A stretch of DNA of 64,000 nt from positions 62,001 to 126,000 of the forward strand of contig NZ_JYMT01000041.1 of assembly GCF_000938305.1 (NCBI RefSeq), given 5' to 3'. The stretch comes from Bradyrhizobium sp. LTSP885 (GTDB lineage: Bacteria; Pseudomonadota; Alphaproteobacteria; Rhizobiales; Xanthobacteraceae). Positions 44,676 through 53,700 of the stretch are shown here, one piece after another. Each line of letters opens with the position of its first letter. Positions within the stretch are counted from its first letter, which is position 1. A model generated the notes under the pieces. That model had not been told where the DNA came from and made no database searches. It worked only from the letters and a program-made list of their open reading frames with translations. Made by a program: the position numbers and the translations under genes.

Positions 44676-45779
44676 TCAGCCGGCGGCAGAGCGTTCGGGA
44701 AACGCACTCGCAAGTGCAGCACGGTCCGCCCTGAGCACACCGCGCTCGGTGATCAATCCGGTCACCAGCCGCGCAGGCGTCACGTCAAAGCCGAAATTGG
44801 CGACCGGCGAACCGTCCGGGACCACGCGCACGGTCTCGATCCGTCCATCCGCGGTGCGCCCGGTGAGATGCGTCACTTCGCTCGCCGCGCGCTGCTCGAT
44901 CGGAATCTGCCTGATGCCATCATCGATACTAAAGTCGATGGTCGGCGACGGCAGCGCAACATAGAACGGCACGCCATTGTCGTGCGCGGCGAGCGCTTTC
45001 AGATAGGTCCCGATCTTGTTGCAGACGTCACCATTGGCCGCGACCCGATCGGTCCCGACGATGGCCAGATCGACCATGCGATGCTGCATCAGATGACCTC
45101 CGGTGTTGTCCGGGATCACCGTATGCGGCACGCCGTGATGACCGAGTTCCCACGCGGTGAGCGAGGCGCCCTGATTGCGCGGACGCGTCTCGTCGACCCA
45201 GACGTGAACCGGAATGCCACGATCATGCGCCTGGTAGATCGGTGATGTCGCCGTTCCCCAATCCACGGTTGCAAGCCAGCCGGCATTGCAATGCGTCAGG
45301 AGGTTGACCCGTTCACCCGGCTTCTTCGTCGCTGATATCGCCTCGATCAGGCCGAGGCCGTGGCGGCCAATGTCTCTGTTGATCTCCACATCTTCGTCGG
45401 CGATCTCACGTGCGCGGGCGTAAGCCGCCTCCGCGCGCGCCGCGGCCGGAAGCGGCGCAAGCGCGTGCTGCATCTCGTCGAGCGCCCATTTCAGGTTGAT
45501 CGCCGTCGGCCGGGTCGCGATCAGCATCTTGCCCGCGCGCTCGAGTGCCGCGTCGGAGGCATCGTCATGCATCGCGAGCGCCATGCCGTAGGCGGCGGTG
45601 GCGCCGATCAGCGGCGCGCCGCGGACCAGCATCGAGCGGATCGCCTCGCCGGCCTCGTCAGCAGTCGTGATCCTGGTGACGATGAACTCGTGCGGCAGCC
45701 GCCGCTGATCGATCGCGCCGACCGACCAGCCATCGGGCTCGAGCCAGATGCTGCGAAAATGCTGTCCGTCGACCTTCAC
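44676..45779 (-). CDS. mtnA: S-methyl-5-thioribose-1-phosphate isomerase
   Basis: A 367-residue isomerase converting methylthioribose-1-phosphate to methylthioribulose-1-phosphate. It has the conserved RGAPLIGATAAYG, the catalytic Cys region LLTHCNAGWLA and the catalytic Asp region IVGTDRVAANGD. The start overlaps the mtnP stop as ATGA, so the pair is translationally coupled. The later enzymes of the classical methionine salvage pathway are not in the window. The neighbours tctC and tctBA are in the same direction. Confidence 0.93.
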   Translation of the reverse strand: MKVDGQHFRSIWLEPDGWSVGAIDQRRLPHEFIVTRITTADEAGEAIRSMLVRGAPLIGATAAYGMALAMHDDASDAALERAGKMLIATRPTAINLKWALDEMQHALAPLPAAARAEAAYARAREIADEDVEINRDIGRHGLGLIEAISATKKPGERVNLLTHCNAGWLATVDWGTATSPIYQAHDRGIPVHVWVDETRPRNQGASLTAWELGHHGVPHTVIPDNTGGHLMQHRMVDLAIVGTDRVAANGDVCNKIGTYLKALAAHDNGVPFYVALPSPTIDFSIDDGIRQIPIEQRAASEVTHLTGRTADGRIETVRVVPDGSPVANFGFDVTPARLVTGLITERGVLRADRAALASAFPERSAAG

Positions 45780-46651
45780 GACCGCAACACCCGTCCGGCG
45801 ACGGCATCGAGCTTCCCGAGAAGCTCCGGATCACGGGCCTCGGGCGCCGTGATCAGCGCGGTATCCAGTGCGCGGTCGGAGCCGATCGGACACGGCTCGT
45901 GCTGGCGCGGGAGATCCTGCGCCAGACGTGCAACCAGCGTCTTTGCCTTCTCGGCATTCGAGCTCAGTACACGGATGATATCCTGCACCGTCACCGCATC
46001 GTGGGCTGGGTGCCAGCAATCGAAATCGGTGACCATCGCCACACTGGCGTAACAGATTTCGGCCTCACGGGCGAGCTTGGCTTCCGGCATGTTGGTCATG
46101 CCGATCACCGAATAGCCCTGCGCCTTGTAGGTCAGGCTTTCCGCCAGCGAAGAGAACTGCGGCCCCTCCATGCAGAGATAGGTGCCGCCGCGCGCGAAAT
46201 TGATGGCCTCGGCTTCGGCTGCAGCCCCCAGATGCGCTGCGAGAAGCGGCGATACCGGATGCGCCATCGAGACGTGCGCGACGCAACCTTTTCCGAAGAA
46301 CGAGCTCTCGCGCTTGTGGGTGCGGTCGACGAACTGGTCGACCAGCACGAAGGTGCCCGGCGGCAACTCTTCCTTGAATGAGCCGCAAGCGGACAGCGCG
46401 ACCAGGTCCGTGACCCCTGCCCGCTTCAAGACGTCGATATTGGCGCGGTAGTTGATGTCGGACGGCGACAAGGCATGCCCTTTGCCGTGCCGCGGCAGGA
46501 ACACGATCGGCAATCCCGCCATCTCGCCACGCCGCAGCGCCGCCGACGGCTCGCCCCACGGGCTCAGAATCGTCTCCTCGCGGACGTCTTCCAGACCCGG
46601 CAGGTCGTAAATTCCGGATCCGCCGATGATCCCGAGAACGGCTTTGGTCAT
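45776..46651 (-). CDS. mtnP: S-methyl-5'-thioadenosine phosphorylase
   Basis: A 291-residue phosphorylase that splits methylthioadenosine to adenine and methylthioribose-1-phosphate. Family motifs are GIIGGSGIYDL, FLPRHGKGHALSPSDINYRAN, CMEGPQFSSLAES and GMTNMPEAKLAREAEICYA. The ATG at 46651 has AGAGGAG 5 bases upstream and starts the conserved region; the open frame to 46702 is not supported. The 148-base gap to tctC may contain its own promoter. Confidence 0.93.
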   Translation of the reverse strand: MTKAVLGIIGGSGIYDLPGLEDVREETILSPWGEPSAALRRGEMAGLPIVFLPRHGKGHALSPSDINYRANIDVLKRAGVTDLVALSACGSFKEELPPGTFVLVDQFVDRTHKRESSFFGKGCVAHVSMAHPVSPLLAAHLGAAAEAEAINFARGGTYLCMEGPQFSSLAESLTYKAQGYSVIGMTNMPEAKLAREAEICYASVAMVTDFDCWHPAHDAVTVQDIIRVLSSNAEKAKTLVARLAQDLPRQHEPCPIGSDRALDTALITAPEARDPELLGKLDAVAGRVLRS

Positions 46652-46799
46652 GATCGCTCCTCTCGGTCGTGCGGCGGCGATAGCCGATTGGGCACCCCGC
46701 ACGCTCGACCATAATGCGGCGCAATAATCACCGCGTGTCGGCGAGTTGCAAGGCCATTCCGCGCTGAAGGTAAAGCGATTGCCGCCATGGCGGGGCCGG

Positions 46800-47786
46800 C
46801 TATTTTGCGACGAATCCCGCTTCGTTCATCAGCGTCGCGTTAAGCTTGTCGTCGTCCTCGAGGAACTCCAGCATGTCCTTGCCGGTGAGGAAGATCGGCT
46901 TCAACGCCTGCTTTTCCATGTAATCCTTGTACTCGGGCGTCTGCGTCACTTTCTGGAACAGGTCGGCATAGAACGCCTGCTGCTCGGGGGTGACCTTGCC
47001 GGGCAGGAACATCGCGCGCAGCATCAAATACTGCACGTCGAGCCCCTCTTCCTTGCAGGTCGGGATATCGTTCCAGGACTGCGTCTCGGTGACCTTGGTC
47101 TTGTAGGCGATGCGCTCCTTGTCGAACACGCAAAGCGCGCGGACCTGGCCGGCACGCCAGACCTCCAGGTTTTCGCTGGGGTTGTTGACGTTGGACTCCG
47201 TGTGGCCGCCGACCAGCTGGGTCGCAGCCTCGCCGCCGGACTTGTACGGCAGATAGGAGAATTTCGCGCCGGTCTTCTGTTCGACGAAAACGGTCAACAC
47301 GTGGTCCTCGCGCTTGGACCCGGTGCCACCCATCTTGAACGGCGCGCTGGCGGCCTTCGCCGCCGCGATGAAGTCCTTCACCGTCTTGGGGCCCGACGCA
47401 TTGTCCCAAAGCACGAACTGGTCGAGCGCGATCACCGACACCGGCGTAAGCTCGTGCCAGTCGAACGGAATCTTGGCCGACAGTGGCAGCATGTAGATCA
47501 ACGAATAGGCGATCAGCACCTTGTTGGGATCACCCTCGCTGGACTTCATGTACATCAGCGCTTCCGCACCCGACGCGCCGCCCTTCAGCGAGACCACGAT
47601 CGGTTGCTTCATCAGATTGTTCTTCTGGATCGCCGCCTGCATCATGCGCGCCATCTGGTCGGACGCGCCGCCCGCGCCGGCCGCGACCACGATCTCGACC
47701 GGCTTGCTCGGCTCCCAGGCGGCGAAGGCCGGCGTGCTGAGCAGCATCGCGGCAATGGCCGCCGTGGTTTTCACAATCTGTCCCAC
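46800..47786 (-). CDS. tctC: Tripartite tricarboxylate transporter receptor TctC (Bug family)
   Basis: A 328-residue periplasmic binding protein. The signal peptide is IVKTTAAIAAMLLSTPAFA, and WEPSKPVEIVVAAGAGGASDQMAR is the family start. The Bug fold continues with FKMGGTGSKREDHVL. It captures the substrate for TctAB. It is the first of five minus-strand genes (tctC, mtnP, mtnA, tctB, tctA), but 148 bases separate it from mtnP. Substrate unknown. Confidence 0.9.
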   Translation of the reverse strand: MGQIVKTTAAIAAMLLSTPAFAAWEPSKPVEIVVAAGAGGASDQMARMMQAAIQKNNLMKQPIVVSLKGGASGAEALMYMKSSEGDPNKVLIAYSLIYMLPLSAKIPFDWHELTPVSVIALDQFVLWDNASGPKTVKDFIAAAKAASAPFKMGGTGSKREDHVLTVFVEQKTGAKFSYLPYKSGGEAATQLVGGHTESNVNNPSENLEVWRAGQVRALCVFDKERIAYKTKVTETQSWNDIPTCKEEGLDVQYLMLRAMFLPGKVTPEQQAFYADLFQKVTQTPEYKDYMEKQALKPIFLTGKDMLEFLEDDDKLNATLMNEAGFVAK

Positions 47787-47937
47787 GTGTTTCTTCCCTA
47801 TCTATTTGTTCGGGTTGATGAAACCCGCAAGAATGGCCGGTTGCCGTCATTGTGCGGATAATGCCGGTGAGTTCAAGCTGCGAACTACCGCATCGCGCAT
47901 GACTTTGGAATGAGGTTGATGCGCAAGTTCCGGAATC

Positions 47938-47968
47938 AAAAAAGCGCGGGCTCACAGGAAGCCCGCGC
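47938..47968 (-). terminator. Rho-independent terminator of the VCBS/RTX gene
   Basis: A perfect 9-bp stem, GCGCGGGCT (47944-47952) and AGCCCGCGC (47960-47968), with a 7-base loop is followed on the minus strand by six T (47943-47938). It lies 26 bases after the stop codon at 47995. Confidence 0.85.
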
Positions 47969-47994
47969 CTCGATGTCGGCTCAATCGCGTCCGG

Positions 47995-50900
47995 TTACAC
48001 GACCAGGATGTCGTGCGGATGGAGGACCACGCCCGCCTGCACGCTCGCCACCGCGATCGCGGAGGCCTGCGTTCCATCAGCACTGAAATAGAGCGTCTGG
48101 TTGGCGGTATCGAAGTGCAGCTCGGCACCGGAACCGGAGAACAGATTGTCAGCGGAGGTCTCGAAGGTCGACGTCACATCCATATTGGCGCTGAGGCCGC
48201 CGCCAAATCCGCTGGCGGAAATGGCGATTCGATCGTGCTCGGTGGTGTTGTTGAAGTCGGTGATCACGCCCGGCCCGTCCGTCGAATGCAGGAACGCGAA
48301 GGTATCGTTGCCGCTGCCGCCGGTCATGACATGGCTGCCGGCATTGCCGATCAGGATATCGTTGCCGGCGCCGCCGTTCAGCGTTTCGTTGCCGTTGGTC
48401 GCGATCAGGATGTCGTCTCCGCTGGTGCCGGTGAGCGCCGTCGCCGAAGCGGCATTGTTGGTGACGTTTGCAGTGGCTGAATTGCTGGTCGCATGACCGT
48501 CCGATGACGTATAGGTGAACGAGCCGCCAGGCGTAGAATCATCGGTGAAAAAAACGTCAGCCCCGCTCAGCGTGGCGCTTCCGCCCGAACTCGAACCGAC
48601 ACCGTTGACGAAGAGATGGTCGGTCGTATCGGGATCGGTGTTGTTGGCCGCAATTGCCCATCCCGGAATATCGACGGTGCCGTTGGCATCGACATCGGTG
48701 ACGATGTTCTCGCCGACCGCAGTCGGCGCATCGTTGGTGCCGTTGATGGTGACGGTCACGTCCTGCATCGTCGAGCCGCCATGATTGTCGGCCACGGACA
48801 CCAGGTAATCCTGGGTCAGGGACTGGCCCTGCGCCAGGAACTGGATGTCCGCATTGTTGACCGTGAAGTGCCAGGCGACCGATCCGCTGCCCGACGCCTC
48901 CGTGACCGGATCAAGCGAGAACGTGCCGACATAGCCGCTCGTCACCGGCGCGAAACTGGCGGTATGGATGTCGCCCGTTTCGGCGTCGGAAAACGAAATC
49001 GCGCCGGAGGTCTGTTCGGTCGGCGGTCCCGACGCCGCGGCGACGCTGACGGAATCGAGGATCATGCCGTCGGAATCGTCGGTGTAGGTGAATTGCAACG
49101 GCGTGGCCGAGGCCGCCCCATCGCCGACGACGTCGAATGCATAGTGATTGACGCCGGCGGGCACGTTGCTGAGCGACAGCAGGGACAGGCCATCCCAGGT
49201 CACCGAGAGCGGGCTGTCGACGCTCTCCGGATCGCCGATGACGTCGAAGCTGATGAAATAGTGCTGGCCCGGCGTCGTCGCGATGTCCTGCGACAGCGTT
49301 TCGGGAACGTTGGTCGGCGCGAGTTGCACCGAGTAGTGCCCAAAACTGCCCCCGAACTCGTACTGCTGGACCTGGATATGCGAGCCGCTGGTGGTCCAGC
49401 CGGTGAGATCGCCGGTTTCGAAATCGCCGTTGATAATGGCCGGCGGACCCGCATCCTCCGTCACGGCGCCACTGGCGCTTGCCGCGGTGACGATCGGATT
49501 GTCGTTGGCACCCGATATGTTGAAGGTCAGCGTGGTCGTGGCCTGATGACCCTCGCCGTCATCGACCGTGTAGGTGAATTGATCGGTGACATGGTCACCT
49601 GCCTGCAGGGCGTCGACCGACGCGTTTGCCACGTATGAGTAGACGCCGTCAGGACCGAGGATAAGCGAGCCACAGGTGCCGGCGACCGCTATGCCGACAT
49701 TGGCCGCGCTGCCGTTGACCTCCGCGATCGTCCGTGGCGTGCTCGAATCAACCGGGTGCGAGACATCGGAAATCTGGCCGCTGGCAATCGTATTGCCAGC
49801 GTCGGTGCCGGCCGTGTCTGTCGCGTCGACCGCCACCGGCGTCACCGACAATGGATCCGCCGCACCGTCGATCGTGACCGTGACGGTCTGGGTCGAACTG
49901 GTCGACCCGTCGGCGACCGTGACATCGTAGCTCACGGTCAATGTCTCGCCGGTGCTCAGGAAATCCAGGTCGCGGTCCGGAATGCTGAAGGTCCAGTCGA
50001 GTGACCCCGTGCCCGAGCCGGTTGAATCGTGCAGCGTGGTGGCCAACGCCGTCTGCAGGTCGGCGAAAGTATCGGCCGGCAGGAAGCTTGGATTGGCGGA
50101 CCAGGAGGCGGAATCAAATGCGACACTGACCGAGTGGACGTCCGACAGGTCGGCGTCGGTGAAATTCAGGGTTGCCGGGCTTGTCATGTCGGGCACGCTT
50201 GAATTGGTCACCCCCGGCTGCTCGGCGAGCGACGCATGCTCCGGTGCGCTCGCCATCGTCACGGGGTCGTTGGCGCCGGTGATGACCACCGAGACCGTCT
50301 GGGTCGAGCTGGTCGAGGCATCACTGACCTTGACGTTGTAGTTGACGGTCAGCGTTTCGCCGGCGGCAAGATAGTCGAGGTCGCGGTCGGGAATCGCGAA
50401 ATTCCAGTCGATGCTGCCGTTACCGCTGCCGGTGGAATCGTGCAAAGCCGTCGTCAAGGCGGTGGCAAGATCCGCCTGCGTCGCAGCCGGAACGGTTCCC
50501 CCCGACGTCGAGGCCAGCGTCACTGCGACCGTATGTGTGTCGTTGGTGTCGGGGTCGGTGAAGGCGAGCGTCCCGGCCGGCACGGTCGGCGTCGTGTCAG
50601 GGGTCGCGGAACCGGTGGTGTTCGCGAGCTCGGACACTGTGGACGATTCCGCCGCGCTGGTGATCACCACGGGATGGTTGGTGCCGAGAATCGTCACGGT
50701 GACGTTCTGCGTGTCGGTTGCCCCGGACGGGTCCATGACGGTGACGTGATAGACCAAAGTCAGCGTTTCGCCGCCGCTGAGGAAATTGGTCTCACCATTC
50801 GGCAGCGCGAAACTCCAGGAGATATCTCCGAGAAGGTGGCCCGTCGAATCCGGGCTGAGCGCGGTCCCGAACGCTGCCAGCAACGCAGCGTTGTCGAGCG

Positions 50901-51906
50901 GGATCGAGCCGCCTCCCGAACGGGCGGCGGACACCGTGGTCGAGACCGTATGGGTGTCCGAGAGGTCGACATCGCCGAACACGAGATCGCCATGGGACGT
51001 CAGATTGCCTGCGGGACTGACGTTTTGGCCCTCGACCAGATGGGCGGATTCCGCGGGCGACAGGAACACCGGCTTGTCGTTGGTGCCGACGACCGTCACC
51101 GTGACGGTCTGCGTCGAGATCCCGCCAGCATGATCGTCGAGCTGGACGGTGTAGGTGATGTTGAGATGCTCGCCAGCCGCGAGGTAGTCAAAGGCCAGGT
51201 CCGGCGCCGAGAACGTGGTGTTGATCGTGCCGGCGCTGGAGCCTGAATTCTTGATGACGTTGTCGACGTTGTAAAACGACATCAATTCGCCGGTCCCGAG
51301 CGAGCCCGGCAGCAGGCCGGACGTATTGCCGGAGGCGCTGGCTGCGATGACGGTCGCGGTTTGACCCGTGTTGGTGAGGTCATCGTCGGTGAAGTTCAGC
51401 GCGACGTGAACGGTATCGGGCGAGAGCGACAGCGTCTGGTTGGCCTGCTCGGTGACGGTCGCAACCGTCGACATGTTGATGACCGGCTTGTCGTCGGTGC
51501 CGGTGACAGTGACCTTGACCGTCTGGATCGTCGAGCCGCCGTGATTGTCCGAGACCGTGATGTCGTAGGTCAGAACCAGGGTCTGGTTCTTGGACAGGAA
51601 ATCAAAATCGTCGTCGGCGTCGCTGAACGACCATTTCAGGGAGCCCGAGCCGCTGTGATCGCTGGTGATCTGGGACGTCATCGCGGCCTGGAAATGCGTC
51701 AGCGAAGCTGCCGGGATGATCGAGCCGCTTGAAAGCACTGCCGAATGAAGGGTGGCCGCGGTTGTGTGAGTGTCGCCGTGGTCGGCATCGGTGAAATTCA
51801 TCGTGCCGGACAATTGATGCAGCGCGGTGGAATCGGTGGTGTTGGCGAATTCCGTAAAGCTGCCGGACGCGGACGAGGACGTAAAAACCGGAATATGATT
51901 GGTCAT
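47995..51906 (-). CDS. Giant VCBS/cadherin-like protein with RTX C-terminus
   Basis: A 1303-residue protein without a Sec signal. It has about seven VCBS-type repeats of roughly 100 residues, each with a segment like LTVNYNVKV or TLTYDITVSDNHGGST and ending TQTVTVTI-G-ND. A concanavalin-like insert (NGDFETGDLTGW, around residue 855) interrupts the repeats. The C-terminus has RTX nonapeptides (GGAGNDILIGNAGSHVMTGGSGNDTF) and a secretion-signal-like tail ending HPHDILVV. This is the architecture of type I secreted adhesins. The ATG at 51906 has AGGGG upstream. No type I transporter gene is adjacent. Confidence 0.9.
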   Translation of the reverse strand: MTNHIPVFTSSSASGSFTEFANTTDSTALHQLSGTMNFTDADHGDTHTTAATLHSAVLSSGSIIPAASLTHFQAAMTSQITSDHSGSGSLKWSFSDADDDFDFLSKNQTLVLTYDITVSDNHGGSTIQTVKVTVTGTDDKPVINMSTVATVTEQANQTLSLSPDTVHVALNFTDDDLTNTGQTATVIAASASGNTSGLLPGSLGTGELMSFYNVDNVIKNSGSSAGTINTTFSAPDLAFDYLAAGEHLNITYTVQLDDHAGGISTQTVTVTVVGTNDKPVFLSPAESAHLVEGQNVSPAGNLTSHGDLVFGDVDLSDTHTVSTTVSAARSGGGSIPLDNAALLAAFGTALSPDSTGHLLGDISWSFALPNGETNFLSGGETLTLVYHVTVMDPSGATDTQNVTVTILGTNHPVVITSAAESSTVSELANTTGSATPDTTPTVPAGTLAFTDPDTNDTHTVAVTLASTSGGTVPAATQADLATALTTALHDSTGSGNGSIDWNFAIPDRDLDYLAAGETLTVNYNVKVSDASTSSTQTVSVVITGANDPVTMASAPEHASLAEQPGVTNSSVPDMTSPATLNFTDADLSDVHSVSVAFDSASWSANPSFLPADTFADLQTALATTLHDSTGSGTGSLDWTFSIPDRDLDFLSTGETLTVSYDVTVADGSTSSTQTVTVTIDGAADPLSVTPVAVDATDTAGTDAGNTIASGQISDVSHPVDSSTPRTIAEVNGSAANVGIAVAGTCGSLILGPDGVYSYVANASVDALQAGDHVTDQFTYTVDDGEGHQATTTLTFNISGANDNPIVTAASASGAVTEDAGPPAIINGDFETGDLTGWTTSGSHIQVQQYEFGGSFGHYSVQLAPTNVPETLSQDIATTPGQHYFISFDVIGDPESVDSPLSVTWDGLSLLSLSNVPAGVNHYAFDVVGDGAASATPLQFTYTDDSDGMILDSVSVAAASGPPTEQTSGAISFSDAETGDIHTASFAPVTSGYVGTFSLDPVTEASGSGSVAWHFTVNNADIQFLAQGQSLTQDYLVSVADNHGGSTMQDVTVTINGTNDAPTAVGENIVTDVDANGTVDIPGWAIAANNTDPDTTDHLFVNGVGSSSGGSATLSGADVFFTDDSTPGGSFTYTSSDGHATSNSATANVTNNAASATALTGTSGDDILIATNGNETLNGGAGNDILIGNAGSHVMTGGSGNDTFAFLHSTDGPGVITDFNNTTEHDRIAISASGFGGGLSANMDVTSTFETSADNLFSGSGAELHFDTANQTLYFSADGTQASAIAVASVQAGVVLHPHDILVV

Positions 51907-52110
51907 AGAAAACCCCTGCGTGCGTTGACACATGCGCTGCAGCAAGCCTGCTGCAGCGGCGTAACGATCAGCCCTGGATTGTTCGCAAACCGCGTTCGGC
52001 GTCAGAAATGGTGATTGGCAATGGGTGCCGACGCGGTCGACATCGTCGAAAAAATTAGCAGTGTCGCTTCTCAGTTTGATGACCTGTGGCTGCAGCCGCA
52101 GTCACAAGCA

Positions 52111-52171
52111 GATTCGAAGACACGTTTGATTCGAAGACACGCCGATTGAACGGTCGCTATTGAATGGTCGC
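52111..52171. repeat. Two consecutive short tandem direct repeats
   Basis: GATTCGAAGACACG occurs at 52111-52124 and again at 52128-52141 (period 17). Directly after, ATTGAACGGTCGC (52145-52157) and ATTGAATGGTCGC (52159-52171) repeat with period 14. They may be stacked regulator sites upstream of the VCBS gene. Confidence 0.7.
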
Positions 52172-52707
52172 GTGAAAAACAAAAAGACAACGAGCAACAA
52201 CCGGAAACGATCATAAGCTTGAGGTTGTAATGGCGTCAATACGAACGTGTTGTGCATTGAACCTTCGCCGCGCGACGCGCACTAAGACTTGGGTAGTCAG
52301 GTCAATCGCGCGGTCGGTGGAACATTCGCGTTTTGTGAAACAGCGAATTCAGGCTGAAGTGGGCGATCGATATCGTCGATGGAACACAGGATTTAATCCA
52401 TTCCGATTCCACACAAAAATAGCTGTCCCGACCGGCTGCGAGCCACCAGCTCCGCGAAGCAATCGTCATTTATCCGCTCGCGGTGACGCTGTCTGAGTGG
52501 CGTGCGCCCGCCCCTCAATCGGGTGAGACGGACAGATCTACACACTGATTCAACATTCCGATCAACGGAAATAACTTTAGCGCCAGTGCCTGCCACGTCG
52601 GGCAAGTCGGCGCCTGGGGCGCACGCTCACAAAGCCCCGATGCCTGCTTGGCCGTCATCGCTCTGGCTGCGCTCGTGATCTCCGCGGGACTACCTCTCAT
52701 AAACTAG

Positions 52708-52732
52708 TACCTTGCTATAACAGATACCTTGC
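52708..52732 (+). promoter_or_regulatory. Probable PadR operator
   Basis: TACCTTGC is repeated at 52708-52715 and 52725-52732 (period 17) on either side of TATAAC (52716-52721), a -10-like box just upstream of padR. This is the usual place for autorepression by PadR. Confidence 0.45.
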
Positions 52733-52735
52733 AAT

Positions 52736-53095
52736 ATGCTTTCTCCGAACCAGGCCAACCGCGCGGCTGCCATGACCGAACCGAACCAGATCCAGCTCAA
52801 GAAAGGCGCGCTCGAATTGTGCGTGCTGGCGCTGCTGGCGCGCGGCGAGAGCTATGCCTACGAGATTGCCAGCGCACTCGCGGCCGGCGTCGGCATGGGA
52901 GAGGGAACGATCTATCCCCTGATGCGGCGCATGCAGGACGACCGACTGGTCGAAACCCGCCTCGCTGAATCGAACAGCGGCCCGCCGCGCAAATACTATC
53001 GGCTGACCCCGGCCGGCCGCGCTGCCTTTGCAGCGCAGAAACGCGAGTGGCGGACGTTCACCGACGCCGTCAACCAGTTGCTGGGAGAACGCTGA
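52736..53095 (+). CDS. PadR-family transcriptional regulator
   Basis: A 119-residue winged-helix regulator. It has LKKGALELCVLALLARGESYAYEI at the N-terminus, then GEGTIYPLMRRMQDDRLVETRLAES and GPPRKYYRLTPAGRAAF in the wing, as in PadR. The start is uncertain: ATG 52736 abuts the repeat with no ribosome site, while ATG 52775 starts nearer to the conserved region. Its stop overlaps the HAAS gene start (TGATG). PadR regulators linked to HAAS proteins usually control their own operon. Confidence 0.88.
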   Translation: MLSPNQANRAAAMTEPNQIQLKKGALELCVLALLARGESYAYEIASALAAGVGMGEGTIYPLMRRMQDDRLVETRLAESNSGPPRKYYRLTPAGRAAFAAQKREWRTFTDAVNQLLGER

Positions 53096-53667
53096 TGAAC
53101 CGCGTTGCCTTCTTGACCATTCTCAATGATGGGCTCGCCGGACTTCCGGCGCGGGAGATCGACGATATCCTCGCCGACTACATGTCCTATTTCGACGAAG
53201 CCGAGGCCTCCGGGCGAAGCGAGGCCGAGGTGGCTGCGGCGCTCGGCGACCCCCGGCGGCTAGCGCGCGAACTGCGCGCCGAAACCGGGCTGCGCCACTG
53301 GGAAAATCATCGCAGCCTGCGCAATTCCGGGGTCGCCCTGCTGGCGCTGGGCGGATTGGCAACAGTCGACATTCTGTTCCTGCTGCCGCTGCTGTTCGCG
53401 GCGATGCTGATCATGCTGGTGATGGGCCTCATCGTCGTCGCGCTCGGCATCGTCGGCATCGGATTGCTGCTGAGCCTCGTCAAGCTCGGGCATTTCGCCT
53501 CGATCGCCGCGATGCTGCTGCGCGCGGTCGCCGGCATCGGGCTGATCGCCGGCAGCGTCGGGGGCGGCGCGATACTACTGCTGGCGCTCAACAGCGCAGT
53601 GAAGATGCTCGGGAATTACGCCCGGCTGCACTACCGGCTGCTCAAGCCGGAACAAGATTTAGCCTAA
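53095..53667 (+). CDS. HAAS (DUF1700) signalling membrane protein
   Basis: A 190-residue protein with the HAAS motif: FLTILNDGLAGLPAREIDDILADYMSYF, then AAALGDPRRLARELRAE. It has four hydrophobic segments toward the C-terminus (LLALGGLATVDILFLLPLLF and following). HAAS proteins pair with PadR and are proposed to sense envelope stress. The ATG at 53095 overlaps the padR stop and has GGGAG upstream. Confidence 0.85.
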   Translation: MNRVAFLTILNDGLAGLPAREIDDILADYMSYFDEAEASGRSEAEVAAALGDPRRLARELRAETGLRHWENHRSLRNSGVALLALGGLATVDILFLLPLLFAAMLIMLVMGLIVVALGIVGIGLLLSLVKLGHFASIAAMLLRAVAGIGLIAGSVGGGAILLLALNSAVKMLGNYARLHYRLLKPEQDLA

Positions 53668-53700
53668 CAGGACTTGGCCTAACAAGGTAGGAGGTGCGTC

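Larger units (their letters stand above)
51907..52735. other. Long non-coding region with tandem micro-repeats
   Basis: An 829-base region between the VCBS gene (minus) and padR (plus). No convincing gene was found. Its centre is AT-richer and contains two tandem direct repeats (52111-52141 and 52145-52171). It should hold promoters for both neighbours. Confidence 0.55.

Noticed and set aside
46652..46799. A SAM-type riboswitch before the mtnP gene
   Set aside because: No conserved SAM-I, SAM-II or SAM/SAH core could be recognised; only a short CCGCCATGGCGG palindrome was seen.
52230..52496. An 88-codon plus-strand open frame in the region before padR
   Set aside because: No ribosome binding site and no recognisable protein features; it lies in AT-richer non-coding DNA.
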